NCBI GenBank assembly: GCA_014802425.1
Contig: JAAVCH010000008.1
Span: forward strand, 5,710-69,709
Source of the DNA: Bacteroides sp.
GTDB taxonomy: Bacteria; Bacteroidota; Bacteroidia; Bacteroidales; Muribaculaceae
Length of the DNA stretch: 64,000 bases
Direction: 5' to 3'
The notes under the pieces were generated by a model. It had not been told where the DNA came from. It was given only the letters and a program-made list of their open reading frames with translations, and searched no databases. Below are positions 1 through 8,701 of the stretch, one piece after another. The translations under genes were made by a program, and so were the position numbers. How positions within the stretch are numbered: position 1 is the stretch's first letter; every line of letters begins with the position of its first letter.

Positions 1-470
1 TCGAATGCGGCCTGGCCGATGGTCTCCACGCCTTCACCGAGAACCAGCCCGGTAAAGCCCGTACAGTTCTGAAAGGCGTAATTGCCGATGCTCTTGACTG
101 ACCCGGGTATGGTCAACGTTCCGGTGAAGGCCGAGCATCCTCTGAATACGTTATTATTGATGGTCTCGATACCTTCCGAAATCGTCAGCGAACCCTTTGC
201 TTTGGTACTGGCGCCGGTCAGAGTTTTGATAGTAGTCACCTTAAAGGTCTTCCCATCGTCCTCAGGATAGGTGACACTGGCGGGAATCACCAGATCTTCC
301 ACCTCGGTGACGGTGGATGAGAGCGCCTTTACAGTCGCTGTCCGGACATCGCCGATTTCCTCCAGATCATACTTCAGATCGCCTAACTCTACATTGCTGT
401 ATATTATGGCTGAAGCAAATGACGGGATGAGAAACAGACCTAACAGCGACAAATATCTTGCTATTTTCAT
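1..470 (-). CDS. BspA-like leucine-rich-repeat (LRR_5) surface protein, N-terminal part, truncated by window edge
   Basis: Reverse translation from ATG at 470 gives MKIARYLSLLGLFLIPSFASA (signal peptide), then ...LTISEGIETINNNVFRGCSAFTGTLTIPGSVKSIGNYAFQNCTGFTGLVLGEGVETIGQAAF, typical LRR_5 repeats. Confidence 0.85.
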   Translation of the reverse strand, partial: MKIARYLSLLGLFLIPSFASAIIYSNVELGDLKYDLEEIGDVRTATVKALSSTVTEVEDLVIPASVTYPEDDGKTFKVTTIKTLTGASTKAKGSLTISEGIETINNNVFRGCSAFTGTLTIPGSVKSIGNYAFQNCTGFTGLVLGEGVETIGQAAF

Positions 471-547
471 AGTTGATATTTCGTAATATTAGATTAGTTA
501 AAATTCTACCGAATGGCCGTGGGTACGGTCACGGCAGATGAATTAAG

Positions 548-579
548 TGGAATCATGCCTGAATCCAGACATGATTCCA
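548..579 (-). terminator. Hairpin downstream of fimbrillin gene
   Basis: Perfect 10-bp arms TGGAATCATG / CATGATTCCA just 3' of the minus-strand stop at 602. Confidence 0.55.
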
Positions 580-601
580 TTATACCGGGCTTAACGCCAT
601 G

Positions 602-1999
602 TTACTCAGCAAAGGGGTCATCCGTCGAACCCTCGTCGAGAGTGACGACATATCTCTGGGAAGTAGTCTCCTCAGTGCTGTCAGCCTCGTCCCATCCGCG
701 GACAAAGATTTCATCGAAGCGAATCTGAGTGCCGAGAATCGGACGGTACTCTGTGTCGATCCAGTTTTCTTCATCGGCTCTTGTTGCCGGGCGCTCCGAT
801 ACATCTCCATCTTCCGCCAGGAAGTCGTCTTTATAACCCTCGGCTCCGGGTGCTACATAACCTGCGCCCTCTGTGAAGTCGATCTTATAGATCGTGGTTG
901 TACCGGCTTTCCAACGTGATGCGATGGGGAATGCGGCCCATGCGTATTCCACTCCACCAATGCTCTCAGTGATGTTCTGCACACCCTTGTTGCCGGGGAA
1001 CGGATAGTAGCAGTCGCCAGTGGTGTTGGTGAGGCGGATGAGAAGCGCGATATAGGACATTCCTTCCTTGAACTTGAGGGTGCCACCGGTGTTTGCATCC
1101 ACGGGACCTTCCTCATCATCAGCGGCTTCATCAGCGGCGACTGTGGTGAATGTGGCCTGCTGGGGAATCATCAGGAAGCTGCCTGCACCGGCACCTCCGT
1201 CCATCAGCGCAGTGTCATCGGAACCGATGGTCACGGGATCGGAGAATCGGTAGGTGATAGTGGCGAGGTCGCCCTGGGTCTCCCACATGATGGCGTCGTT
1301 CTGCCAGCTTGCGTCTGCGCCCTCGATGGGATTTCCATCCTCGTCGATGATGGCGGCAGTACGGAACTGGCCGTCACCCTCGAGGTAGATGTTGCCGAAT
1401 CTTATACCGATCACCTCATAGTTCAGGTCGGAATCCTCGTTCTTGGCGGAAGCCACGTACACCTTTGTCAGGATGTGCTGGAAATCGATGCTGTTGTACT
1501 CATCCGACTCAGTGTAACGGCCCACGCCTTCACCTACGATGAGGTCAAGCTGCTGCTCGATATCCTCGTCTACGGCAAAGCCCTTGAATACGATGCCGCC
1601 GTCACCGGGAGTCTCCACGTCGGTGAACTGCGCCTCCACGGGAGCGTAGGCGGGCATGTAGAGCATGGTGTTGTCGAAGGGATAGCGAAGCACCTTCTCA
1701 GGATAGAAGCGATAGGGAGCGCTGGCCTCCTTGGAGAATTCAGTCCAATCGAAATGACTGGTCATTTCGGTGATCTTGCCATCGGCCACATCCTCGGGAA
1801 GGCCCTTGAGACCGGCCACCATGAACTGGGTCAGGTCGTCGGCTACGATGTCCATACCTCTGGTCGAGTTGACCAGACGAGCGCGGAAGGAGATCTCTCC
1901 GGGCTCATGTTCACGCACTGTTCCGGGATTTACTACATCCTCGGATGAGCAGGCTGTCAGCGCTAAGGCTGCCGCTCCGAACATTACAATTTTCTTCAT
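602..1999 (-). CDS. Fimbrillin-family (Mfa1/FimA-like) lipoprotein
   Basis: 465 aa with lipobox (ALTACSSE); fimbrillin-like composition; downstream of DUF5119 and DUF3575 genes on the same strand. Confidence 0.75.
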   Translation of the reverse strand: MKKIVMFGAAALALTACSSEDVVNPGTVREHEPGEISFRARLVNSTRGMDIVADDLTQFMVAGLKGLPEDVADGKITEMTSHFDWTEFSKEASAPYRFYPEKVLRYPFDNTMLYMPAYAPVEAQFTDVETPGDGGIVFKGFAVDEDIEQQLDLIVGEGVGRYTESDEYNSIDFQHILTKVYVASAKNEDSDLNYEVIGIRFGNIYLEGDGQFRTAAIIDEDGNPIEGADASWQNDAIMWETQGDLATITYRFSDPVTIGSDDTALMDGGAGAGSFLMIPQQATFTTVAADEAADDEEGPVDANTGGTLKFKEGMSYIALLIRLTNTTGDCYYPFPGNKGVQNITESIGGVEYAWAAFPIASRWKAGTTTIYKIDFTEGAGYVAPGAEGYKDDFLAEDGDVSERPATRADEENWIDTEYRPILGTQIRFDEIFVRGWDEADSTEETTSQRYVVTLDEGSTDDPFAE

Positions 2000-2098
2000 C
2001 TTTTCTTTGAATTAGGTTAATTCGTAATGTTGATTGTTAATATATAGGTTAGTTAATCTGTTTTTTTCGTTCTGGTTGCCGACCGGGGCTGCCGGGAG

Positions 2099-3091
2099 TC
2101 ACATCCCGATGTCCTCCGCCGAGCCCGCGCCCCACTCCCCTACTGTCGGCTTGAAGCCGCCTTCGGAATCCACTTCCGGAAGGGTGAGGGTCTTGAGCTC
2201 CAGCACCGGATGCTCCAGCGCCGAGTCGTGGACCCTCTGGGTCACATCGTAGTTCTTCGCCCAGACCTTACCGTCGGCAAGCACGGCGGAGATCACGAGA
2301 TAGTGCGGCGCCTGCACGCCGTCGTCGCCACGGGAGTCCCCGGCCCGGCAATGGCCGAAAGTGATCATAGTCCCTTCCAGCGAGCCGTCAGTCGTGGGCT
2401 TCAGGGGCATCGAGATAGTCACAGGCTCGTCGCCCGTGGCCCGTCGGCCGGGATGGAACGAGCCGGCCAGCCCCGAGAGCGAGGCGCGCATCACGGTGAG
2501 GCGGTTGTAGTTCTTCGCCTCACGGATCCTCACCGTAAACCGCTGCACGGCCGACTCCATATTGAACCTGACCGTAACGCTGGGCTCTTCAATCGGGAGG
2601 CCGCTGTCGTCGACCGGTATCTCCACCACATCCAGCACTCCGGCCCATACCGCGTCGGGACTGCCGGCCATGCGCTGGTCCTGCGCCCCTTCGGCCACAG
2701 GCATGCTGACCGAAGCGTCACGGAGCTGCATTCCGAAGTCGTAGTACGACTTTCTGCCGACCAATCCATAGCCTCCCGCGTCGGAGTTATGGCATATCGC
2801 CATATAGCGGCCGGGCTTCAGATAGGCCAGCCCGCCTTCGGAGGTCTTGAAGTCGTAGATCACTACGCTCGAAGAGACAGTGGGACTCTCCGGGAAGAAA
2901 TGGACGGTCATCTCCTTGGGGGGAGTGACCGACGGGTCGTCCCATTCGAACTCCACCTTTACGGTGACGCCGCCCGTCACCGGCATATATTCTAACGAAT
3001 GATGGGTACACCCCCCCGCCATCGCAAGGACGGCAGCCAGGGCGACCGGCTTCATCATCCGCCGCGCGGTCTTCACAAACAGGCGTGTCAT
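2099..3091 (-). CDS. DUF5119-like fimbrial accessory lipoprotein
   Basis: 330 aa, lipobox MAGGCTHH; VKVEFEWDDPS...MTVHFFPE pattern of DUF5119/FimB-type proteins; start overlaps the end of the upstream gene. Confidence 0.75.
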   Translation of the reverse strand: MTRLFVKTARRMMKPVALAAVLAMAGGCTHHSLEYMPVTGGVTVKVEFEWDDPSVTPPKEMTVHFFPESPTVSSSVVIYDFKTSEGGLAYLKPGRYMAICHNSDAGGYGLVGRKSYYDFGMQLRDASVSMPVAEGAQDQRMAGSPDAVWAGVLDVVEIPVDDSGLPIEEPSVTVRFNMESAVQRFTVRIREAKNYNRLTVMRASLSGLAGSFHPGRRATGDEPVTISMPLKPTTDGSLEGTMITFGHCRAGDSRGDDGVQAPHYLVISAVLADGKVWAKNYDVTQRVHDSALEHPVLELKTLTLPEVDSEGGFKPTVGEWGAGSAEDIGM

Positions 3092-3813
3092 GCCTCACCC
3101 CCTTTCTTCCTTAAATTGAAGTTGCGGGGGCCGAGCAGCCACACCAATGATACGGCCGCACGCGTGGGACCGAACCAGTGCTTCCTTACGGTGGACTGCC
3201 ATATGTAGATGTCGTCGTCCACCTTGTAACGCTCCACCATCCCCCCGACATATCCTATTCCTATCGAGAAGTCAAGGTTGAGCCGGCGCGCTATGGGGAG
3301 TGAATAGCCGTATTCCACACCTACGTTCACCATGCATCGGTCCCAGAGGCTTCCGGATGGAAGTCCCCCCATATGGCCTTTGCGGTCGAACACAAAGTCG
3401 TAGGTGAAGGCCCCTACGTACACTCCGGCATGATGGCCGGTAAGCGGCTTTGCCGATGCGGCGCGGCCGAACCAGCGGCGTGCCGTGACATTGCCTCCGT
3501 ATATCCTCCACATCCAACTGCCGAGGTCCCTGCCCCACCAGGCATACATCCAGTCTGCCTCTATCGAGAAATCCCGGGTGAGATAGAACTCGGCCGCTAT
3601 CTGCGGCACGGCCAACGCATCGCTGAGAAGGTTGGTCTTGACCGAAGCGAAGATTCCCGTCCTACGCGAGAGGGAAGAGTCCGCCCCGGCCACCGCTTCC
3701 GTAGTGTCGGCCGACGCATTCAACGAATGTAACCCTATCACACACAGCCCGATGATGCGCCAAAAACTTGACACATGCCGCTTGGGGTTCAAACGATGAG
3801 GTGCGCGGGTCAT
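3088..3813 (-). CDS. DUF3575 domain-containing outer-membrane-like protein
   Basis: ASVKTNLLSDALAVPQIAAEFYLTRDFSIEADWMYAWW is DUF3575-like. ORF track starts at 3840, but a promoter -7 box overlaps that codon, so ATG at 3813 is the likelier start. Confidence 0.8.
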   Translation of the reverse strand: MTRAPHRLNPKRHVSSFWRIIGLCVIGLHSLNASADTTEAVAGADSSLSRRTGIFASVKTNLLSDALAVPQIAAEFYLTRDFSIEADWMYAWWGRDLGSWMWRIYGGNVTARRWFGRAASAKPLTGHHAGVYVGAFTYDFVFDRKGHMGGLPSGSLWDRCMVNVGVEYGYSLPIARRLNLDFSIGIGYVGGMVERYKVDDDIYIWQSTVRKHWFGPTRAAVSLVWLLGPRNFNLRKKGGEA

Positions 3814-3837
3814 AAGTGAATATAGGTTAGCAATATA

Positions 3838-3869
3838 CAAAATTACAAAAAAATTCCTTAAATGCCAAA
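3838..3869 (-). promoter_or_regulatory. Bacteroidetes sigma-ABfr promoter for the fimbrial operon
   Basis: On the minus strand: TTTG (3869-3866), N20, TAATTTTG (3845-3838). Matches the TTTG / TAnnTTTG consensus. Confidence 0.75.
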
Positions 3870-4372
3870 TTCCATGCGCCTAAATGTAGGACTGACTGGC
3901 AAATGAGTGTCACTGCACGGAGCGCTCCCCCTCCCGAAAGGCGGAGTCTGAGAGCGGCTTCGCCTCCCGAAAGGCAAGCCTCCGTATTTCTGCAATACAA
4001 AATTAATCAATCTTCAGTATAATTGGCTCTCCATTTTTTTATTTTTAAGATTTTATATCCTCAGTTAACTATCACCCCCGCCTCGCCCTCCCGCGCGAAG
4101 CTGTTTCGGGCCCCGGCTATGCCGGTTTCCCCCAAAGCCCGGCATCCTCCCCGCCTCTCCCCTCCCCTACCGGCATCGGAGGCCTTTGCGCGGAAGAATG
4201 ACCGGGGAAACCCCCGCCGCAATAAGGATTTTAATAAAATTTAGGTATAACCCTCGGTAGTTTGGGAAAATTATTATAAATTTGAAACCGAATCTATACC
4301 AGATAGGATGGCACGTGCCGGAAGCGGCATGTAGGTCAGCCGCCAATAACACAAACAAACACTAACAAAGAA

Positions 4373-6742
4373 GTGGTTAAAAGACTTAAAATCAGAGACC
4401 TGACCCTGCGCGACGGTCAGCAGTCGCTCTTTGCGACCCGTATGAAACAGGAGAACGTCGACAAGCTTCTCCCCCTCTACCGTGAGGCCAAGTTCTACAT
4501 CATGGAAGTATGGGGCGGCGCCGTGCCCGACTCAGTGATGCGTTATCTCGGGGAAAGTCCATGGAACCGACTCCGCGAATGCTCGAAGGAAATGAAGGGA
4601 ATCTCCCTTCTCTCCGCCCTCTCGCGCGGCAGAAACCTTTTCGGGTACGTGCCTTATCCCGACAGCGTGCTCGAAGGCTTCTACAAGAAAGCAATCGAAA
4701 ACGGCCTCAACGTGATGCGCATCTTCGACGCCCTCAACGACATCAACAACATCAAGGGCTCCATCCGCATGATCAATGAGCTCGGCGGCATCGCCGACAC
4801 AGCCGTCTGCTATACCGTCGACCCCAAAGGCACCCCCGAAGAAGAAAAGATCTTCACCGACGAATATTTCGTCGAGAAGGCAAAGGAAATGGAGGCTCTC
4901 GGAGCAAAGATGGTCACCGTAAAGGATATGGCCGGTCTCGTAAGCCCCTCACGCATATATTCCCTCATGCCGAAGCTCAAGGCCGCCCTCAGCGTGCCCG
5001 TTGACTTCCATACCCACTGCACACCCGGCTACGGCCTGGCGGCCGTGCTTACGGCCATCATCCAGGGAGTGGACATCGTCGACACCAACATCTGGTGGTT
5101 CGGCGGCGGCTCGGCCGCTCCCGCCATCGAGCTCGTCGACATCTTCTGCCAGAAGCTCGGAGTGGAAGTCGACGCCGACATGCAGGCCGTGGCACGCATC
5201 CGCCACGAGCTTAAGGACGCACGCAAGGCCCTCGCCGACTTCGACCTCAACAAGGACAAGTGGCCCCGCGACTTCGACGAGGCATTCTCCGACATGCCCG
5301 CCGAAATCGACGCTGAGTTCGACCGCGCCATCGCCGCCGCCAAAGAGAACAAGGAGGAGGAGCTGCTCGACGCATGCCACAAGATCGAGGCTTACTTCGG
5401 ATTCCCGAAGCCCAACGAGCTCGTGAAGAACGCCGAGGTGCCCGGAGGCATGTACTCCAACATGGTGGCCAACCTCCGCGCCCTCGGTGCGGAAGACGTG
5501 CTTGAAGAGGCAATGGCCCTCATCCCGAAGGTGCGCCGCGACGCAGGCCTCGTGCCCCTCGTCACCCCCACCAGCCAGATCGTGGGCTCGCAGGCCGTCA
5601 ACCTCGCCATCGACCGCCGCGCCGGCAAACCCGACTATACCAACAAGAACAATCAGTTCATATCCCTCGTGAAGGGTGAGTACGGCACGACTCCTGTGCC
5701 GGTCGACCCGAAGTTCCGCGAGCAGATCACCGGCAGCCCCGAAGAGAAGCCCTACGACGTGGCATCCTATAAGGAGCCGGAGAACCCGACCCTCGACAAG
5801 TTCGGCGGCGTGCGCCTCGCGCGGAACGAAGAGGAGATGCTGCTCCTCGAACTCCTCCCCGCAGTGGCCAAGACCTTCCTCACCAACCTCCGCAAGAAGG
5901 AATACGAGGCAACAGCCGCAGCCGCGCCCAAGGCCGCCGAAGCCCCGAAGGCCGGCGCCGAGGCAGTGACCGGCGACGTGTTCTGCGCTCCGATGGGAGG
6001 CACCGTAATGAGCGTGCGCGTCAAGCCCGGCGACACTGTGAAGCCCGGCGACGTGGTGCTCGTATACGAAGCCATGAAGATGGAGAACGACCTCGCCTGT
6101 GACAAGGGAGGCGTAGTGAAGCAGGTGCTCGTGGGCGAAGGCGACGTAATGGCCACAGCCCAGCCGCTGATCGAATTCGTGGCCGAAGGCGCTACCGCTC
6201 CCGCAGCCGACACTCCCGAGGTGGAAGGCTCAGGCGAGATGATGCTCGCTCCCATGGGAGGCACGGTGCTCGAAATCAAGGTCAAGGTGGGCGATGAAGT
6301 GAAGCCCGGCGACACCCTCCTCGTCTACGAGGCCATGAAGATGGAGAACAACCTCATCTCCGAGCGTGCCGGACGCATCGCCCGCATCCTCATCGAGGAC
6401 GGCGACGTGATGGCCACCGACCAGCCCATCTTCGAGTTCGGCAACGCCGCAGCCGCTCCGAAGGCGGCCGCTCCGAAGCCCGCTCCCGCCGCTCCGAAGC
6501 CCGCTCCCGCCGCTCCGAAGCCTGCCGCACCCAAGGCTGAGGCTCCCGCGCCGGCGGCAGTGAAGCCCGTCGACATCTTCCGTGCCTATCCGCCCGTAGA
6601 GAACGGCACCGCAGCCCAGGCACAGCTCCCCAACCGCAACGCCGGCTCCGCTCCCGCCCTACGTCTGGCCGAGGGCACGACCCTGGAAATCAACGTCAGC
6701 CCCGACGGCGGCATCAACATCCGCATCACCACCGGCAAATAA
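4373..6742 (+). CDS. Pyruvate carboxylase subunit B / oxaloacetate decarboxylase alpha-type carboxyltransferase with two biotinyl domains
   Basis: GTG start; RDLTLRDGQQSLFATRM carboxyltransferase start; EAMKMEN biotinylation motif present twice; Ala/Pro-rich linker and C-terminal extension. Confidence 0.9.
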   Translation: MVKRLKIRDLTLRDGQQSLFATRMKQENVDKLLPLYREAKFYIMEVWGGAVPDSVMRYLGESPWNRLRECSKEMKGISLLSALSRGRNLFGYVPYPDSVLEGFYKKAIENGLNVMRIFDALNDINNIKGSIRMINELGGIADTAVCYTVDPKGTPEEEKIFTDEYFVEKAKEMEALGAKMVTVKDMAGLVSPSRIYSLMPKLKAALSVPVDFHTHCTPGYGLAAVLTAIIQGVDIVDTNIWWFGGGSAAPAIELVDIFCQKLGVEVDADMQAVARIRHELKDARKALADFDLNKDKWPRDFDEAFSDMPAEIDAEFDRAIAAAKENKEEELLDACHKIEAYFGFPKPNELVKNAEVPGGMYSNMVANLRALGAEDVLEEAMALIPKVRRDAGLVPLVTPTSQIVGSQAVNLAIDRRAGKPDYTNKNNQFISLVKGEYGTTPVPVDPKFREQITGSPEEKPYDVASYKEPENPTLDKFGGVRLARNEEEMLLLELLPAVAKTFLTNLRKKEYEATAAAAPKAAEAPKAGAEAVTGDVFCAPMGGTVMSVRVKPGDTVKPGDVVLVYEAMKMENDLACDKGGVVKQVLVGEGDVMATAQPLIEFVAEGATAPAADTPEVEGSGEMMLAPMGGTVLEIKVKVGDEVKPGDTLLVYEAMKMENNLISERAGRIARILIEDGDVMATDQPIFEFGNAAAAPKAAAPKPAPAAPKPAPAAPKPAAPKAEAPAPAAVKPVDIFRAYPPVENGTAAQAQLPNRNAGSAPALRLAEGTTLEINVSPDGGINIRITTGK

Positions 6743-6768
6743 TCCGATCTAAAGAATCCCCCATAGCG

Positions 6769-6807
6769 ACGGCGGCCAAGGAGCATAGCTCCAAGGCCGC
6801 CGTTTTT
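6769..6807. terminator. Bidirectional terminator between convergent genes
   Basis: ACGGCGGCC-AA-GGAGC-ATA-GCTCC-AA-GGCCGCCGT followed by TTTT. Confidence 0.9.
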
Positions 6808-6841
6808 CATTCGATATTCCCTTTCTTCCTCTCCTCCACTG

Positions 6842-8641
6842 TCAGGCCCCGCAAGAAGAAAGGGCCGCCTCGGCGATCTGCTGCGGAGTGAGGCCACAGC
6901 GCCCGGCAAGCTCCTGGTAGCTGTATCGGTTGAGGAATTCCTTCGGCAGCCCGAGATTCAGCACCTTGACAGGCGCCTCTCCGAGATAGGAGGCCACTTT
7001 CTGCCCGTAGCCGCCGTCGATGATGCCGTCCTCGGCCGTGATCAGGATCTTGTAGTCGCGCAGCGAATCGAGCGCGGCGGTGTCGAGCTGCGAAAGACCG
7101 CGCGGATTTATGAGAGTGGCGTTCACTCCCTTTTCCTTAAGGATGGCGGCCGCAGCCTGCATGGCGTCAAACATGGCGCCCGCACCGATAAGGGCCACGT
7201 CAGCCCCCTGCTCCACAATCTGGTAGCGGGCCACGGAATAGTCCTCAAGTATCTCGATGGCAGGATTGGACTTGGCCACAGAGCCTGGAGTGCGCACCAC
7301 TACCCCCGCCGTATCGTCGCGACGGATCGACCAGTCGAGCATGGCCTCGAACTCCTCGCGGCATGTCGGCGCGAGGAAGCGCAGATTGGGTATGTTGGAA
7401 AGGAGCGCGATGTCGAAGAAGCCAAGGTGGGTCTCGTCGTTCATTCCGAACATCGACCCGTAGAACACCACGAAAGTGGCGGCCTGCCGGTTGAGGGCGA
7501 TGTCCTGGCTGAACTGGTCGTAGGCCCTCTGGAGGAACGAGCTCACGAAGCCTGCCACAGGACGCGCCCCGCCCTTGGCAAGGCCCGAGGCCAGATCCAC
7601 GGCCGCCTGCTCGGCGATGCCGACATCCACAAACTGGGCGCCCGCCTCGCGGCGACGCTCGGGAGTGAAGCCGAGCACGCCCGGCGTGCCGGCCGTGATG
7701 GCCACCACGGCAGGATTCTCCTTCATGCGGCGGAGCATGAGAGTGGCGAAAAGATCGGAGTAATCCATAGGTTCATCGGCGGGATTCCCCTCATGCAGCG
7801 GAGCGCCGCTCTTCAGGTCGAACGGCCCGCTGAAATGGAACGCCTCCTTATTGCTCTCGGCCACCGGAAGACCCATTCCCTTCATGGTGTTGATGTGTAC
7901 CACCACAGGATGGTCGATACCCTTTACCGACTCAAACATCTCGATAAGGCTCCGCAAGTCGTTGCCGTAATGCACGTAGCGGTAGGCATAGCCCATTGCG
8001 CGGAACAGGTTGGGCTCGGCCGTGCCGTTGGAATTGCGCAGCAGGCGCAGGTCGGCGTAGATGCCGCCGTGGTTCTCGGCGATGCTCATCTGGTTGTCGT
8101 TGACCACCACGATGAAGTTCGACCCGAGCGTGGCGCCGTAGTCGAGTCCTTCGAAGGCCACCCCGCCGCTGAGGGAGCCGTCGCCTATCACGGCCACCAC
8201 GTTCTCCGTCCCCCCTTTCAGGTCGCGGGCCTTGGCGAGACCGGCCGCGAGGGCCACCGATGAAGATGTATGGCCAAGCGAGAAGAGGTCGTATTCACTC
8301 TCCGAGGGGTTGGTGTATCCGGTCACATCGTCGTAATGGGCCGGATCGGCGAAGGCCTGTATGCGGCCTGTGAGCATCTTGTGGGGATACGTCTGATGCG
8401 ACACGTCGAAGACAATCCTGTCGTTCGGTGTGTCGAACACGTAGTGGAGGGCTATCACCGCCTCCACCATGCCGAGGTTCGGGCCGATATGGCCGCCGTG
8501 GGCGGAAAGTTTTTCAAGGAGTGTGCCGCGCACTTCGGCGGCTAGTCTGCGGAGCTGCGGGATATCCATGCTGCGGAAGTCCTGAGGTCCGGAGATTTTG
8601 TTGAGGTCTATGTCCTGCATCGTTATAAAATGTTTTTCCAT
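6842..8641 (-). CDS. 1-deoxy-D-xylulose-5-phosphate synthase-like (transketolase family) protein, divergent
   Basis: 599 aa; HQTYPHKMLTGR, GDGSLSGGVAFEGL, VNDNQMSIAENHGG, DVGIAEQAAVDLASGLA. Confidence 0.85.
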   Translation of the reverse strand: MEKHFITMQDIDLNKISGPQDFRSMDIPQLRRLAAEVRGTLLEKLSAHGGHIGPNLGMVEAVIALHYVFDTPNDRIVFDVSHQTYPHKMLTGRIQAFADPAHYDDVTGYTNPSESEYDLFSLGHTSSSVALAAGLAKARDLKGGTENVVAVIGDGSLSGGVAFEGLDYGATLGSNFIVVVNDNQMSIAENHGGIYADLRLLRNSNGTAEPNLFRAMGYAYRYVHYGNDLRSLIEMFESVKGIDHPVVVHINTMKGMGLPVAESNKEAFHFSGPFDLKSGAPLHEGNPADEPMDYSDLFATLMLRRMKENPAVVAITAGTPGVLGFTPERRREAGAQFVDVGIAEQAAVDLASGLAKGGARPVAGFVSSFLQRAYDQFSQDIALNRQAATFVVFYGSMFGMNDETHLGFFDIALLSNIPNLRFLAPTCREEFEAMLDWSIRRDDTAGVVVRTPGSVAKSNPAIEILEDYSVARYQIVEQGADVALIGAGAMFDAMQAAAAILKEKGVNATLINPRGLSQLDTAALDSLRDYKILITAEDGIIDGGYGQKVASYLGEAPVKVLNLGLPKEFLNRYSYQELAGRCGLTPQQIAEAALSSCGA

Positions 8642-8701
8642 CAGTTATAACGCGCAGGCCGCCACACGGGTTCTTGCCATTACTCCCGAAGCGCCCGCGC
8701 A

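Noticed and set aside
6462-6530. Tandem DNA repeat that could look like a satellite or CRISPR-like array
   Set aside because: It encodes the Ala/Pro/Lys linker of the carboxyltransferase in frame, with no spacers.
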